A stretch of DNA of 44,329 nt. Origin: Gemmatimonadota bacterium. GTDB lineage: Bacteria; Latescibacterota; UBA2968. This document shows, in pieces, positions 26,026 through 34,088 of the stretch. The translations under genes were made by a program, and so were the position numbers. Where the stretch lies: positions 1 through 44,329 of the forward strand of contig JAPOXY010000085.1 in the NCBI GenBank assembly GCA_026706845.1, in the 5' to 3' direction. The notes below the pieces were generated by a model. It ran no database searches. It saw only the letters and a list, made by a program, of their open reading frames with translations, and was not told the DNA's origin. Each line of letters starts with the position of its first letter. The first letter of the stretch is position 1.

Positions 26026-27870
26026 TTATTTCATCAGGACGATCTGTATCTCTTTCTTCATCAGTTGGACGAAGTCAACATTGTTGGGGTCAAATCCAAA
26101 ATGCTTGTATCGTATGTTTCCTTCTTTATCAATAACTATTAAGAGGGGAATGCCTTCAACTTCGAAAAGTTGGCCGATACCCGTATCAAAAATAACGGGA
26201 AATGTGTAACCCTTTTGCTCAATGAATTTTCGGGCGACATCTTTGGATCGATCCTGACTAATTGTGAGAAAAGCAACGGATGGGTCGTTCTTGTAGAGAT
26301 TCACTAACTCTTGAAAATATGGCAATTCTGCTAAACAGGGTCCACACCACGTAGCCCAAAAGTCAAGTATTAGAACTTTGCCTTGATAGTCTGACAAAGA
26401 GACCTTTTCCCCCTCAAGGGTCTCCGCCTGGAAATCCGGTGCAGGAATACTTTTTTTGATCTGTGCTTCCGAGATTAGTTCATCAATAGTGACGACTTTT
26501 TTTTCAGGAACAGATGTTTTTAGCCCGGTAATTTGGCTTCCCAGACGCTCGGCAAACTTACGCACATTCTTATCTTCTCTTTCTGCCAAACTATTTGCGT
26601 ATGCGACCATTGCATCATCCCATTTTTCTATCTTTTCGTATGTTCTGCCCAACCAGAAATAGCCTTCAGCATCTAAAGCGGAATCACCCATTTTGCCTAT
26701 TGCTGATGACAAATGCTGAATCGCTTCCGTGTAGTCTTTTTTGACAAATTTGGCACGCCCAAGCAAACTTTCATAATACGCGTCCAACTCTTCAGAGGTC
26801 TTTGAATATTCGCTTTGGCTGCGCGGGGAAATACCTCCGTGAGTACGTCCTCACAACTGGCTTGGACCATTGAATTTTTTAGCCCTGTTAAGCAACTGGA
26901 TTGCTAATGGAATCTCTCTTTTTATTTCAATGAGTTGATAGCCCAGATATGCATAGATTTCATAGTGTCTTGAACCTGAGTTCAAAGCTTGGACTGTTAC
27001 ATCTATTGCTTTGGTTGTATCCGATTTGATCCAGTAGCGATAGAGAAATTGGTATGCTTCGAATGGTGCTCGGCGATCATAAAAAGGAGGGCGAATTTGT
27101 GTTACTTTTTGGGCCAGGGCTACAGCTTTTTGAGGATTTGTTTTTTCATAATCGCGATACAAATACACATACACATCAGAAATGGCGTAATCCGTTTGTT
27201 CCATTAAAGTCATCGTCTTTTCCAGCAATTCTATTCTTTTTTCGTCGTTTTCTTCTGACTCCGCAAGTGCGCGATAAGCCCAGCAGGCGTCGATTGAATC
27301 TGGATATGAAGTGATGATTTCGCGATACAGGTCTTGTGCGCGTTCAGATTTTCCCATAGATGCAAACAACCCTGCTTGTGCATCAAGCAATTCGATTGAA
27401 TGGGGCTGGATTTTTAATCCCTTTGAAAGGATATCTTGAGCTTTTTCATAATTTTGGTGGTATGCAAAGCGCAACTGAGTATAAGCGGGCGTAAAGGTCG
27501 AATCTACAGCTATTGCTTGCTCCAGCAGTTCAATTCTTTCTTCAGAATTCCGATCAAGAATACGAGCTAAGAGAACATATAGAACAGCATTTTGGGGGTC
27601 TTTTTTGATCCGTTCTCTGTATTCGGTGCGTATTTCTTCCTTTCTCTCAAAGAAAAAGAACTCGACATTCTGGTAATATTCATGGGGTTTTTGAAAATTA
27701 GGATCTAATTCGATGGCCTTTTTGAATGATTTGCCAGCTTTTTCCCATTCGCCTTCGTAAAGATAATCGATCCCTTGATTAAAAACCATTTCCGCTGACT
27801 CAGTAGCAAATGCGGTATTCAATGATGCAAAGACCAGAAGAAAAACAAATATGTTGATCGCTTTATACAT
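26026..27870 (-). pseudogene. TPR-thioredoxin (TlpA-like) gene interrupted by one in-frame TGA
   Basis: Two reading frames here are the same frame. The upstream part (27870-26851) has a signal peptide (about 1-22) and TPR repeats over 339 residues. The downstream part (to 26026) continues with more TPR (about 110 residues) and then a TlpA/AhpC-TSA domain with WCGPC at residues 147-151 counted from 26787. Only TGA at 26851-26853 separates them. The intervening codons (GRTHGGISPRSQSEYSKTSE) are open, so a TGG-to-TGA change explains it. The ancestral product would have 614 residues and be a periplasmic thiol-disulfide reductase with a TPR platform. The upstream start has AAGGAG. Today the downstream part could only be made by read-through or re-initiation, for example at a TTG at 26787. 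Confidence 0.75.
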
Positions 27871-27921
27871 TTTATCATCTCCTTTTTTGAGTCGAGCATG
27901 TGGATGAAAAGAATGCGTTCG

Positions 27922-30360
27922 CTACTCATCTCGCAGTGCGTCAACTGGATTGGCGCAGGCCGCACGCCAGGCTTGTCCGCCCACGGTGATGAGCACAATT
28001 CCCAGTGTCAATAGCCCTGTTGCAATGAACATGAATGGCTCCAGGTTGATACGGTAGGCGAAATCATTGAGCCAGGTGGACATGAGATAGTACGCCACTG
28101 GCCATCCGATTACGTTGGCTATGATAGTTAGCCACAGGAAATTGCGGGTTAGCAATAGGATGATATTTCCTTCCGTAGCGCCGAGTACTTTGCGAATGCC
28201 GATCTCTTTGGTGCGCTGTTGTGTGGCAAATGCGATCAATCCGAGCATTCCCAAACAGCTTATAAAGATGGACAGCGCGGCAAAAACCCCGCACACCTTT
28301 TGCAGGGTTATCTCCGACTGGTAATACGCATCGAGCACTTCGTTGAAAAATTGATACTCAAAAGGCCGGTCCGGCAAAAACTGCTTCCACACGCTTTCCA
28401 GCGCGGCGAGTTGCGCTTTCAGGTCGCCGGGTGCCAGGCGCACGGCGATTCGGTTCAAACTGGTGGAGTTTTGCAATATCATGGGTGCAATGCCGTGGTG
28501 CAGCGACTGGTTGTGGTAATCCTTAACCACGCCGATTACATGTATCTGAAACGGGCCATCTGTATAAAAAAAGGACTTGCCCACAGGATCGTCCCATCCG
28601 AGTTCCCGTGCGACTGTTTCATTGATCAATGCGGAACTTTCCCATTTGTTTTCGTCGATTTTGCGGAAGCCAGGCGGCATACCAACAAGGCTCCTGCCCG
28701 ATGCAATGGATAATCCAAACAGATCGAGATAATTGTCATCAATGCCGTTCCAATAAAGCTTGAATGTCGTATCACCATGCCCTTCGGCGCGCAAAATGAG
28801 TCTGTCCGGACCGATCTGTCCAGGCGTCATGTGAAATGCCGACGCCTTCAACACTCCCGGTTGTGTGTGCAATTCACTGAGGATTGTTTGCGCCTGTGGT
28901 CGCAGTCCGCGATCTCGCAAAAAGACCGGCAGAATGACGGTGTGTTCTTTTTTGAATCCCAGTTCTTTGGTGCGCACGAATGAGAGCTGACTATACACCA
29001 CCAGCGTCGTGATGATTAAGACTACGGATACACCGAACTGTAGCACAACCATTATCTGATTCATACTCCTGCGCTGAGACCGCAGCGAGCCTCTTAACGC
29101 GCGAATCGGCTCGAATGCAGACAAGACAAATGACGGATAGCTCCCGGCGAGCAGGCCCGTGCCCAACAGTACGCATAACGAGAGCGCCAAGACGAATACT
29201 GAACCCGCGTCGGTCAAATGCAGATCAACGTCCATGAATTCATTAAAGAAGGGCAGTGCGTCGGAGGCAAATAATACCGCCAGCACGCCTGCTAATAAGA
29301 CGATGAGCAGGGACTCGCCCAAAAATTGACCCATCAATTGCAGCCGTGTCGCACCCACGACCTTGCGCAGGCCAACTTCGCGCAGCCGATTGGCTGACCG
29401 CGCCGTTACCAGGTTGATGTAATTGATGCAGGCGATCAATAGCACGAGCAGTCCAATGAATAGCAGCGTATAGCAGCGCGTGATATCCCCGGCATTGATC
29501 TCCGCTGTGCCGTAATCCTGAATCGAGTACAGGTGGATGCGGTCGAGTGGTTGTAAATAGAAATCATAGCGTTCAGGACCGGCAAGCTGGTGATCGGCTG
29601 CAAAAGCGTGTAGTTTTTTTTGTAGTTCAGCAACATCGGCTCCCTGACGCACCAGTACATAAGTCCGCAACGGTCCGATGAACCAGGTCGAGGGCCACCC
29701 ATCCCATACCTGCTGTCGCCATCGGTTTTCCGGATATTGTTCCGATGGTTGTGGATATGTGGTGGTCAGAAAGTCGAACTGTAGCTTGTCATTTGATGTC
29801 TTTGGTTGGTCTTTCAGGATACCGGTAATTGTGAAATCGCCCTTAAACCACTTGTAGTTAATATTGACAGTTTTGCCTATCGGGTCCTCATTGCCGAATA
29901 GCTTGTGCGCCAATGTCTGGGAGAGAAACGCGGTATGGGGATCGTTGAGTCCGGTTTTGGGATCGCCGACTACCATTGGTAGGGTAAAAACATCGAATAT
30001 CTCCGCATCGGTTATGCACACGCGCGTATTGAAACCGTGCTCCTCGTTAGATGCCCACATGCCTCTGACGAGCATCCGTGTCACTGCCTCAACTTCGGGG
30101 AATTTGTCGCGCAGATGCGGAGCGACGGGCTTTGTCCCCAGGTCGTAGCGCTCGCCGCTGACATCCTTGATTTTTCGGATGACTCTGTAAATGCGGTCGC
30201 TCTTTTCGTGGTGCTGGTCAAAACGAAACTGATAACCCACATACAATACCGCCAGCAACATACACGCAATACCCACAGCCAATCCGAGGATATTCAGAAT
30301 TGAATAGAAGGCGTGCCGGCGCAGATTTCTGATTCCAACGGTGAGGTAATTCCAGAGCAT
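27922..30360 (-). CDS. FtsX/MacB-type ABC permease D
   Basis: This 812-residue inner-membrane protein has two MacB periplasmic domains and two FtsX domains. Motifs are NRLREVGLRKVVGATR in the first half and QRTKEIGIRKVLGAT in the second, ending NPVDALRDE. The ATG at 30360 has GGAGG upstream. It is divergent from the ECF sigma factor gene across 236 bp holding a tandem 21-bp repeat, so it is a good candidate target of that factor. It is intact. The closest relatives are permeases A-C in this window, with no ATPase nearby. Confidence 0.9.
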   Translation of the reverse strand: MLWNYLTVGIRNLRRHAFYSILNILGLAVGIACMLLAVLYVGYQFRFDQHHEKSDRIYRVIRKIKDVSGERYDLGTKPVAPHLRDKFPEVEAVTRMLVRGMWASNEEHGFNTRVCITDAEIFDVFTLPMVVGDPKTGLNDPHTAFLSQTLAHKLFGNEDPIGKTVNINYKWFKGDFTITGILKDQPKTSNDKLQFDFLTTTYPQPSEQYPENRWRQQVWDGWPSTWFIGPLRTYVLVRQGADVAELQKKLHAFAADHQLAGPERYDFYLQPLDRIHLYSIQDYGTAEINAGDITRCYTLLFIGLLVLLIACINYINLVTARSANRLREVGLRKVVGATRLQLMGQFLGESLLIVLLAGVLAVLFASDALPFFNEFMDVDLHLTDAGSVFVLALSLCVLLGTGLLAGSYPSFVLSAFEPIRALRGSLRSQRRSMNQIMVVLQFGVSVVLIITTLVVYSQLSFVRTKELGFKKEHTVILPVFLRDRGLRPQAQTILSELHTQPGVLKASAFHMTPGQIGPDRLILRAEGHGDTTFKLYWNGIDDNYLDLFGLSIASGRSLVGMPPGFRKIDENKWESSALINETVARELGWDDPVGKSFFYTDGPFQIHVIGVVKDYHNQSLHHGIAPMILQNSTSLNRIAVRLAPGDLKAQLAALESVWKQFLPDRPFEYQFFNEVLDAYYQSEITLQKVCGVFAALSIFISCLGMLGLIAFATQQRTKEIGIRKVLGATEGNIILLLTRNFLWLTIIANVIGWPVAYYLMSTWLNDFAYRINLEPFMFIATGLLTLGIVLITVGGQAWRAACANPVDALRDE

Positions 30361-30494
30361 ATCGGGCCTCCGTCTCTATTGCGAGGTAAAAGTACAACGG
30401 GTTATACGATTATGAAGCAAAAATTGTGCCGGAAAAGTCAAATGCTGATATAACAACAGGTTACAAAAATCACCTGAATTTGACGTCTTATAAA

Positions 30495-30536
30495 GTGTCC
30501 GATTTTGATACAGTGGTGTCCGAAAATGAACACCTG
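30495..30536. promoter_or_regulatory. Two abutting 21-bp direct repeats (operator-like)
   Basis: 30495-30515 and 30516-30536 both begin GTGTCCGA, share TGA at positions 12-14 and end in TG. The period is exactly 21 bp, two helical turns. The second copy is nearly palindromic (GTGTCC, six bases, GAACAC). The site lies between permease D and the sigma factor gene. No other GTGTCCGA pair is visible elsewhere in the window. Binding by a regulator is inferred. Confidence 0.5.
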
Positions 30537-30596
30537 GTCACCGCACTTAAGCTGTGAAAAATTCGTGAACCGTATGCCAAAAACTGAATCTATTAT

Positions 30597-31781
30597 ATGA
30601 ACGCGCGAATTGGGGTACCTCTGATGAATGATTCATTACCGGGCGACAAGACTCTGGTCGATAAAGCCTGTGGTGGCGATGAGAGAGCATTTGCCGATCT
30701 GATTAACCAGCACCGATCTCTGGTGTTTGGGGTTATACGGGCTGTGCTGCAAGATGCTGATGATACCGAAGATGCCACGCAAGAGACATTTATTCTTGCC
30801 TATCGGAATCTCAACCAGCTCGATGATGTTGGCAAGTTCTCATCCTGGCTTTATACAATTGCGCGCAACGTGGCTCTCAAATGGGTGAGAAAGCGAACCC
30901 TTGAGGCACGGGGATTATCAAGGGTGCAGGAATATCAACAGCTCGATTTTTTGCATCCTGAGAAAGTGGTGGAGTTACAGTACTTATCTGCTCTGAAGCG
31001 GGCTTTCAAATTGCTCTCTCCGGCGGATCGGATGGTCACTACGCTGTTTTATCTGGTCGGATTACATCAGAGTCAGATTGCCAGTATCCTCGGTATTCCG
31101 GTGGGTACTGTCAAGAGTCGGTTACACAGATCGCGAAAACAACTGAAAAGGAGGCTTTTAGTCATGGGAAATGGAACACTTGTAGATCATGAAAATCAGG
31201 AAGATTACGGACGCAGAGTTATTGGTGGAATGAGAGGGGTTATCCACTGGCAAAAATTGATCCAGAGCGATGGATTGGCAGATTGGCGACCCGCAAAGGG
31301 ACATACCGAAGCGTCTTTGCATCGCGTTTGGACGCGCACGGACGATGGTATCGTCGGTGAAGCAGGACCCTCAAGTGACAACGACTCTCCGCTTATTATA
31401 GGTGATTCTTCCTGGGGAAGTTATGAACTGTCGCTTCTCATTACGCCCATTTCTGGCGGCAATGCTCAGGTTTTCTTTCGAATGTCCGAAGACGAACGGT
31501 GCTGGTATTTGCTGGATTTCTTATTGGGCTGGCGGGCTGTCGCCATTAGCAAGGTTACTCCCGAGGGGCTAACAAAGCTCAGTGTGGTCAATTATCCCAT
31601 TGAGCGCGGACAGGAATACGATGTGCAAATCGCCGCCCGGGGCGCGTCTCTTACTTCATATATTGATGGCAAGTTGGTCAATCAGGTGACCGATTTTAGC
31701 TATCAATCTGGACCGATTGCGCTGAATGTGTGGGAATGCAAAACGGCTTTTCGAGATCTCCGATTCCGTCTTTTGCATTGA
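30597..31781 (+). CDS. ECF sigma factor fused to a DUF1080/LamG-like domain
   Basis: This 394-residue protein has two parts. Residues about 25-185 are an ECF sigma-70 factor: region 2 with LQDADDTEDATQETFILAY, and region 4 with a helix-turn-helix, SQIASILGIPVGTVKSRLHR. Residues about 210-394 resemble a concanavalin-like beta-sandwich of the DUF1080 type: GLADWRPAKGHTEASLHRVW, DSSWGSYELSLLI, NAQVFFRMSEDERCWYL, and FRDLRFRLL at the end. No membrane helix or anti-sigma domain is visible. Such folds bind carbohydrates or are exported hydrolases, so a sugar-sensing or protein-contact role is possible but unproven. An alternative start is ATG 30624. It is divergent from permease D. Confidence 0.85.
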   Translation: MNARIGVPLMNDSLPGDKTLVDKACGGDERAFADLINQHRSLVFGVIRAVLQDADDTEDATQETFILAYRNLNQLDDVGKFSSWLYTIARNVALKWVRKRTLEARGLSRVQEYQQLDFLHPEKVVELQYLSALKRAFKLLSPADRMVTTLFYLVGLHQSQIASILGIPVGTVKSRLHRSRKQLKRRLLVMGNGTLVDHENQEDYGRRVIGGMRGVIHWQKLIQSDGLADWRPAKGHTEASLHRVWTRTDDGIVGEAGPSSDNDSPLIIGDSSWGSYELSLLITPISGGNAQVFFRMSEDERCWYLLDFLLGWRAVAISKVTPEGLTKLSVVNYPIERGQEYDVQIAARGASLTSYIDGKLVNQVTDFSYQSGPIALNVWECKTAFRDLRFRLLH

Positions 31782-31791
31782 ATCCTTCAAT

Positions 31792-31820
31792 AAAAAAAGG
31801 AGACCGGATGATCGGTCTCC
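31792..31820 (-). terminator. Rho-independent terminator of the DUF6785 operon
   Basis: GGAGACCG (31799-31806) pairs with CGGTCTCC (31813-31820) over a 6-nt loop. On the minus strand seven T residues follow (31798-31792). It also lies just after the sigma factor stop codon, where on the plus strand it may serve as a weaker terminator. Confidence 0.88.
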
Positions 31821-32060
31821 TTAGCCCTGAGTGCGCTTGTCTCTAAATGTGGCGATTCCAAATATGATTGCCGCTGCTACGAGTATTCCCAGGGTCCAAT
31901 TTGAAGGTAAGGATAATGCAGGTACAAGTATCACTATAAAAACTCCAAGAGGACCTATAAAACGACGTAAAGATATTTGACCTTTTCGCCATTTTATGTA
32001 TCCGATTACTTGCAATGCAACCAGAATGCCTATGGCGAGGATCAGCAAGATTATATACAT
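31821..32060 (-). CDS. Small membrane protein, third gene of the DUF6785 operon
   Basis: This 79-residue protein is mostly membrane: a segment at about 1-21 (YIILLILAIGILVALQVI), a short basic cytoplasmic loop with KWRKGQISLRR, then two further hydrophobic stretches (about 34-50 and 55-69), ending FRDKRTQG. The start at 32060 has AGGAGAGG upstream. It begins 22 bp after the DUF6785-like gene and is followed directly by the operon terminator. I do not recognise the family. It could be an accessory subunit of the transporter-like proteins encoded upstream, judged only by linkage. Confidence 0.75.
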   Translation of the reverse strand: MYIILLILAIGILVALQVIGYIKWRKGQISLRRFIGPLGVFIVILVPALSLPSNWTLGILVAAAIIFGIATFRDKRTQG

Positions 32061-32082
32061 GGTTTTCCTCTCCTGAAATAAA

Positions 32083-34074
32083 TTACCACCCGTGAATCCC
32101 GTGCCCTTGATCTGGAAACCAGATTACATCTACGAGGAATGCAATGCCTATTGCAAATACAAATCCCACGATTAATCCATAACAACACGGGCGCACCCGC
32201 CGGTAGAGCAAGATCCCTCCGAATTTCAAGACCAGTAATTTGGCTAACCAGACAAGAAAAATATTAAAAATATAAATCCGCATCTGCCAGCTATACATCA
32301 CCATCAATCCCATGGGATGTACGGGCCACCAGGGAATGCGCGACTGAAGGGCGGCGAATAGTAGCGCACCTGCGGTGCCCAATAAGTATGTGCCGATTTT
32401 TTCAGTGTCTGGAACAGTCCGATCTGTATTGGCAACCTCTCCGGCAATAATGTTGTAGCGCTCCCGAGCAGAACCCTCCAGTGCCCAGGAATGAAAGCTG
32501 GCACCGCCCCAGGTATAACACAACCAGATCGTATAAGAGCCGCCGATGATCACCCCGAGGAGTACACCCGCCCAGATCAAGCGATTGGTTTTTGTCGATC
32601 CCGCCATTACCCGATCGATATTGGGCAGTGCCGTTGGCACGCGCCAGCCCGCCAGCAAGCGGTGGTTCACCATATGCGTGCTTACCAGCGTAGCGGTTGA
32701 CATATTGCGCGTGCCTACAAACATATCGCCCAGTATGGTTGTTCCACCTGCCCAAAAGGGAAATAAATACGCAAAGCCAACAGCCGCCAGCAATTTCATA
32801 GATACAAAAATGCCGATCCAAAATGCCGTCATCCACAGCACCAGTGTCACTGGGCCATTTCCCGACTGATATAGCCAGAATGCCATGTACAATAATCCGC
32901 ATCCCAGCGCCAATACCGTCCCTCGCGGCGATAGAATCACCGTCTCAGATGGCGTTCTCTGAACGGGTTTTCGCACCTGATGCCAGACCTGTCTCAAATG
33001 TCCTCGCGCCACCCACAGGCCCCAAATAGCCAGACCGGCCATTGCGCCGTTTGAGAACAAACTGAGAATGGCACTGCCATCCGCTGTCTGGCCTTCTAAC
33101 CCGATTGTAAATCCCACGCGGTTCATTCCGTACTGCGCGCCCATTCCCAGCACAAACATCGACCAGATGCTGAATAGAATGTTCAGATCGCACAGAAAGG
33201 TAAATCCCATTAGCGTGGGTAGAATGCGGTAGGAAAAGGCGAAGGGTGAGAGGTGTCGCGATAGCTGGACGCCGCGCCGTCCACCGCGTCCAAACATGGG
33301 GTCAAAAATTGAGATGCGGGGAAAATCGGGGATGAAGTATTCTCCGATGTTCCATAAAAGGGGTATTGCTGCGATAAAAAATCCCGCCCAAAATGCCTTG
33401 CTTCGCATAAAGGCAGGCCAACCCGGTTTTCGATCAAATCCTTCGGTGAGTTCCAGGGAGACTTCGGCGAGGGGATAGACCAGGCGTTCGTGTTGCGCCC
33501 ATTGTTTTTGAAATAATGCGGTCAATCCCAGGCCAATGGCCGTGATTGCAAGGGCGATGGATCCCGCCCAGAATATTGGTCCCAACCACGCGCCCCAGGG
33601 TACGTCTGACCACAGCCCCTGATAGAAGCCATCGACCACACCCGGACTGTTCAATGGCAGCATCCAGTTGGGCAAGTCGTCAAAGTACAGTTCTTCCCAG
33701 CGATTCTCCGGCGAGGCAAAATAACGCGGTGCGGCCATCATGCCGGCCCATTGCGTTGCCCAGTTAAAACCAGCGAACAAACCGCCGACCCACAAGAGGC
33801 AAAATAGCACCCGCATCTCTGTTGCCGATAGTGATAACCGGGGCCAAAAGCGCTTTAATATGGAGTTGCCCAAAAGCCAGAATACGAAGGGCAATAATAC
33901 GGTCATTGGCAGATTGGACATTGCCAGGAGACCGGATCGGGTGCTCAATTCTACATAGGTTGACATCACGCACGTAAATACCAGCGTGCCTACCATCGCC
34001 AATACAGCGGTTTTGCGCACCCGGCTCTCTGTTTCTGTATCTGGAATTTCAACGCGATTTGGCGTTTGTGACAA
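32083..34074 (-). CDS. DUF6785/DUF6784-like polytopic membrane protein B
   Basis: This 663-residue inner-membrane protein has about a dozen hydrophobic segments. It is an evident paralogue of the product of the gene before it, sharing SPENRWEEL, the QKQWAQHERLVYPLAEV block, NRVGFTIGLEGQTA, WWPVHPMGLM and VWLAKLLVLKFGG. The layout fits the DUF6785 (N-terminal) and DUF6784 (C-terminal) pair, which resembles oligopeptide-transporter-like proteins; transport is inferred. A TTG at 34074 with GGAGG seven bases before it is the likely start, 14 bp after the previous stop. Substrate unknown. Confidence 0.85.
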   Translation of the reverse strand: MSQTPNRVEIPDTETESRVRKTAVLAMVGTLVFTCVMSTYVELSTRSGLLAMSNLPMTVLLPFVFWLLGNSILKRFWPRLSLSATEMRVLFCLLWVGGLFAGFNWATQWAGMMAAPRYFASPENRWEELYFDDLPNWMLPLNSPGVVDGFYQGLWSDVPWGAWLGPIFWAGSIALAITAIGLGLTALFQKQWAQHERLVYPLAEVSLELTEGFDRKPGWPAFMRSKAFWAGFFIAAIPLLWNIGEYFIPDFPRISIFDPMFGRGGRRGVQLSRHLSPFAFSYRILPTLMGFTFLCDLNILFSIWSMFVLGMGAQYGMNRVGFTIGLEGQTADGSAILSLFSNGAMAGLAIWGLWVARGHLRQVWHQVRKPVQRTPSETVILSPRGTVLALGCGLLYMAFWLYQSGNGPVTLVLWMTAFWIGIFVSMKLLAAVGFAYLFPFWAGGTTILGDMFVGTRNMSTATLVSTHMVNHRLLAGWRVPTALPNIDRVMAGSTKTNRLIWAGVLLGVIIGGSYTIWLCYTWGGASFHSWALEGSARERYNIIAGEVANTDRTVPDTEKIGTYLLGTAGALLFAALQSRIPWWPVHPMGLMVMYSWQMRIYIFNIFLVWLAKLLVLKFGGILLYRRVRPCCYGLIVGFVFAIGIAFLVDVIWFPDQGHGIHGW

Positions 34075-34088
34075 TTGGGCCTCCTACA

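Noticed and set aside
26851-26853. TGA as a recoded codon (selenocysteine or reassigned TGA)
   Set aside because: TGA ends other genes in the window, the local context is a linker without a redox motif, and no SECIS-like hairpin stands out.
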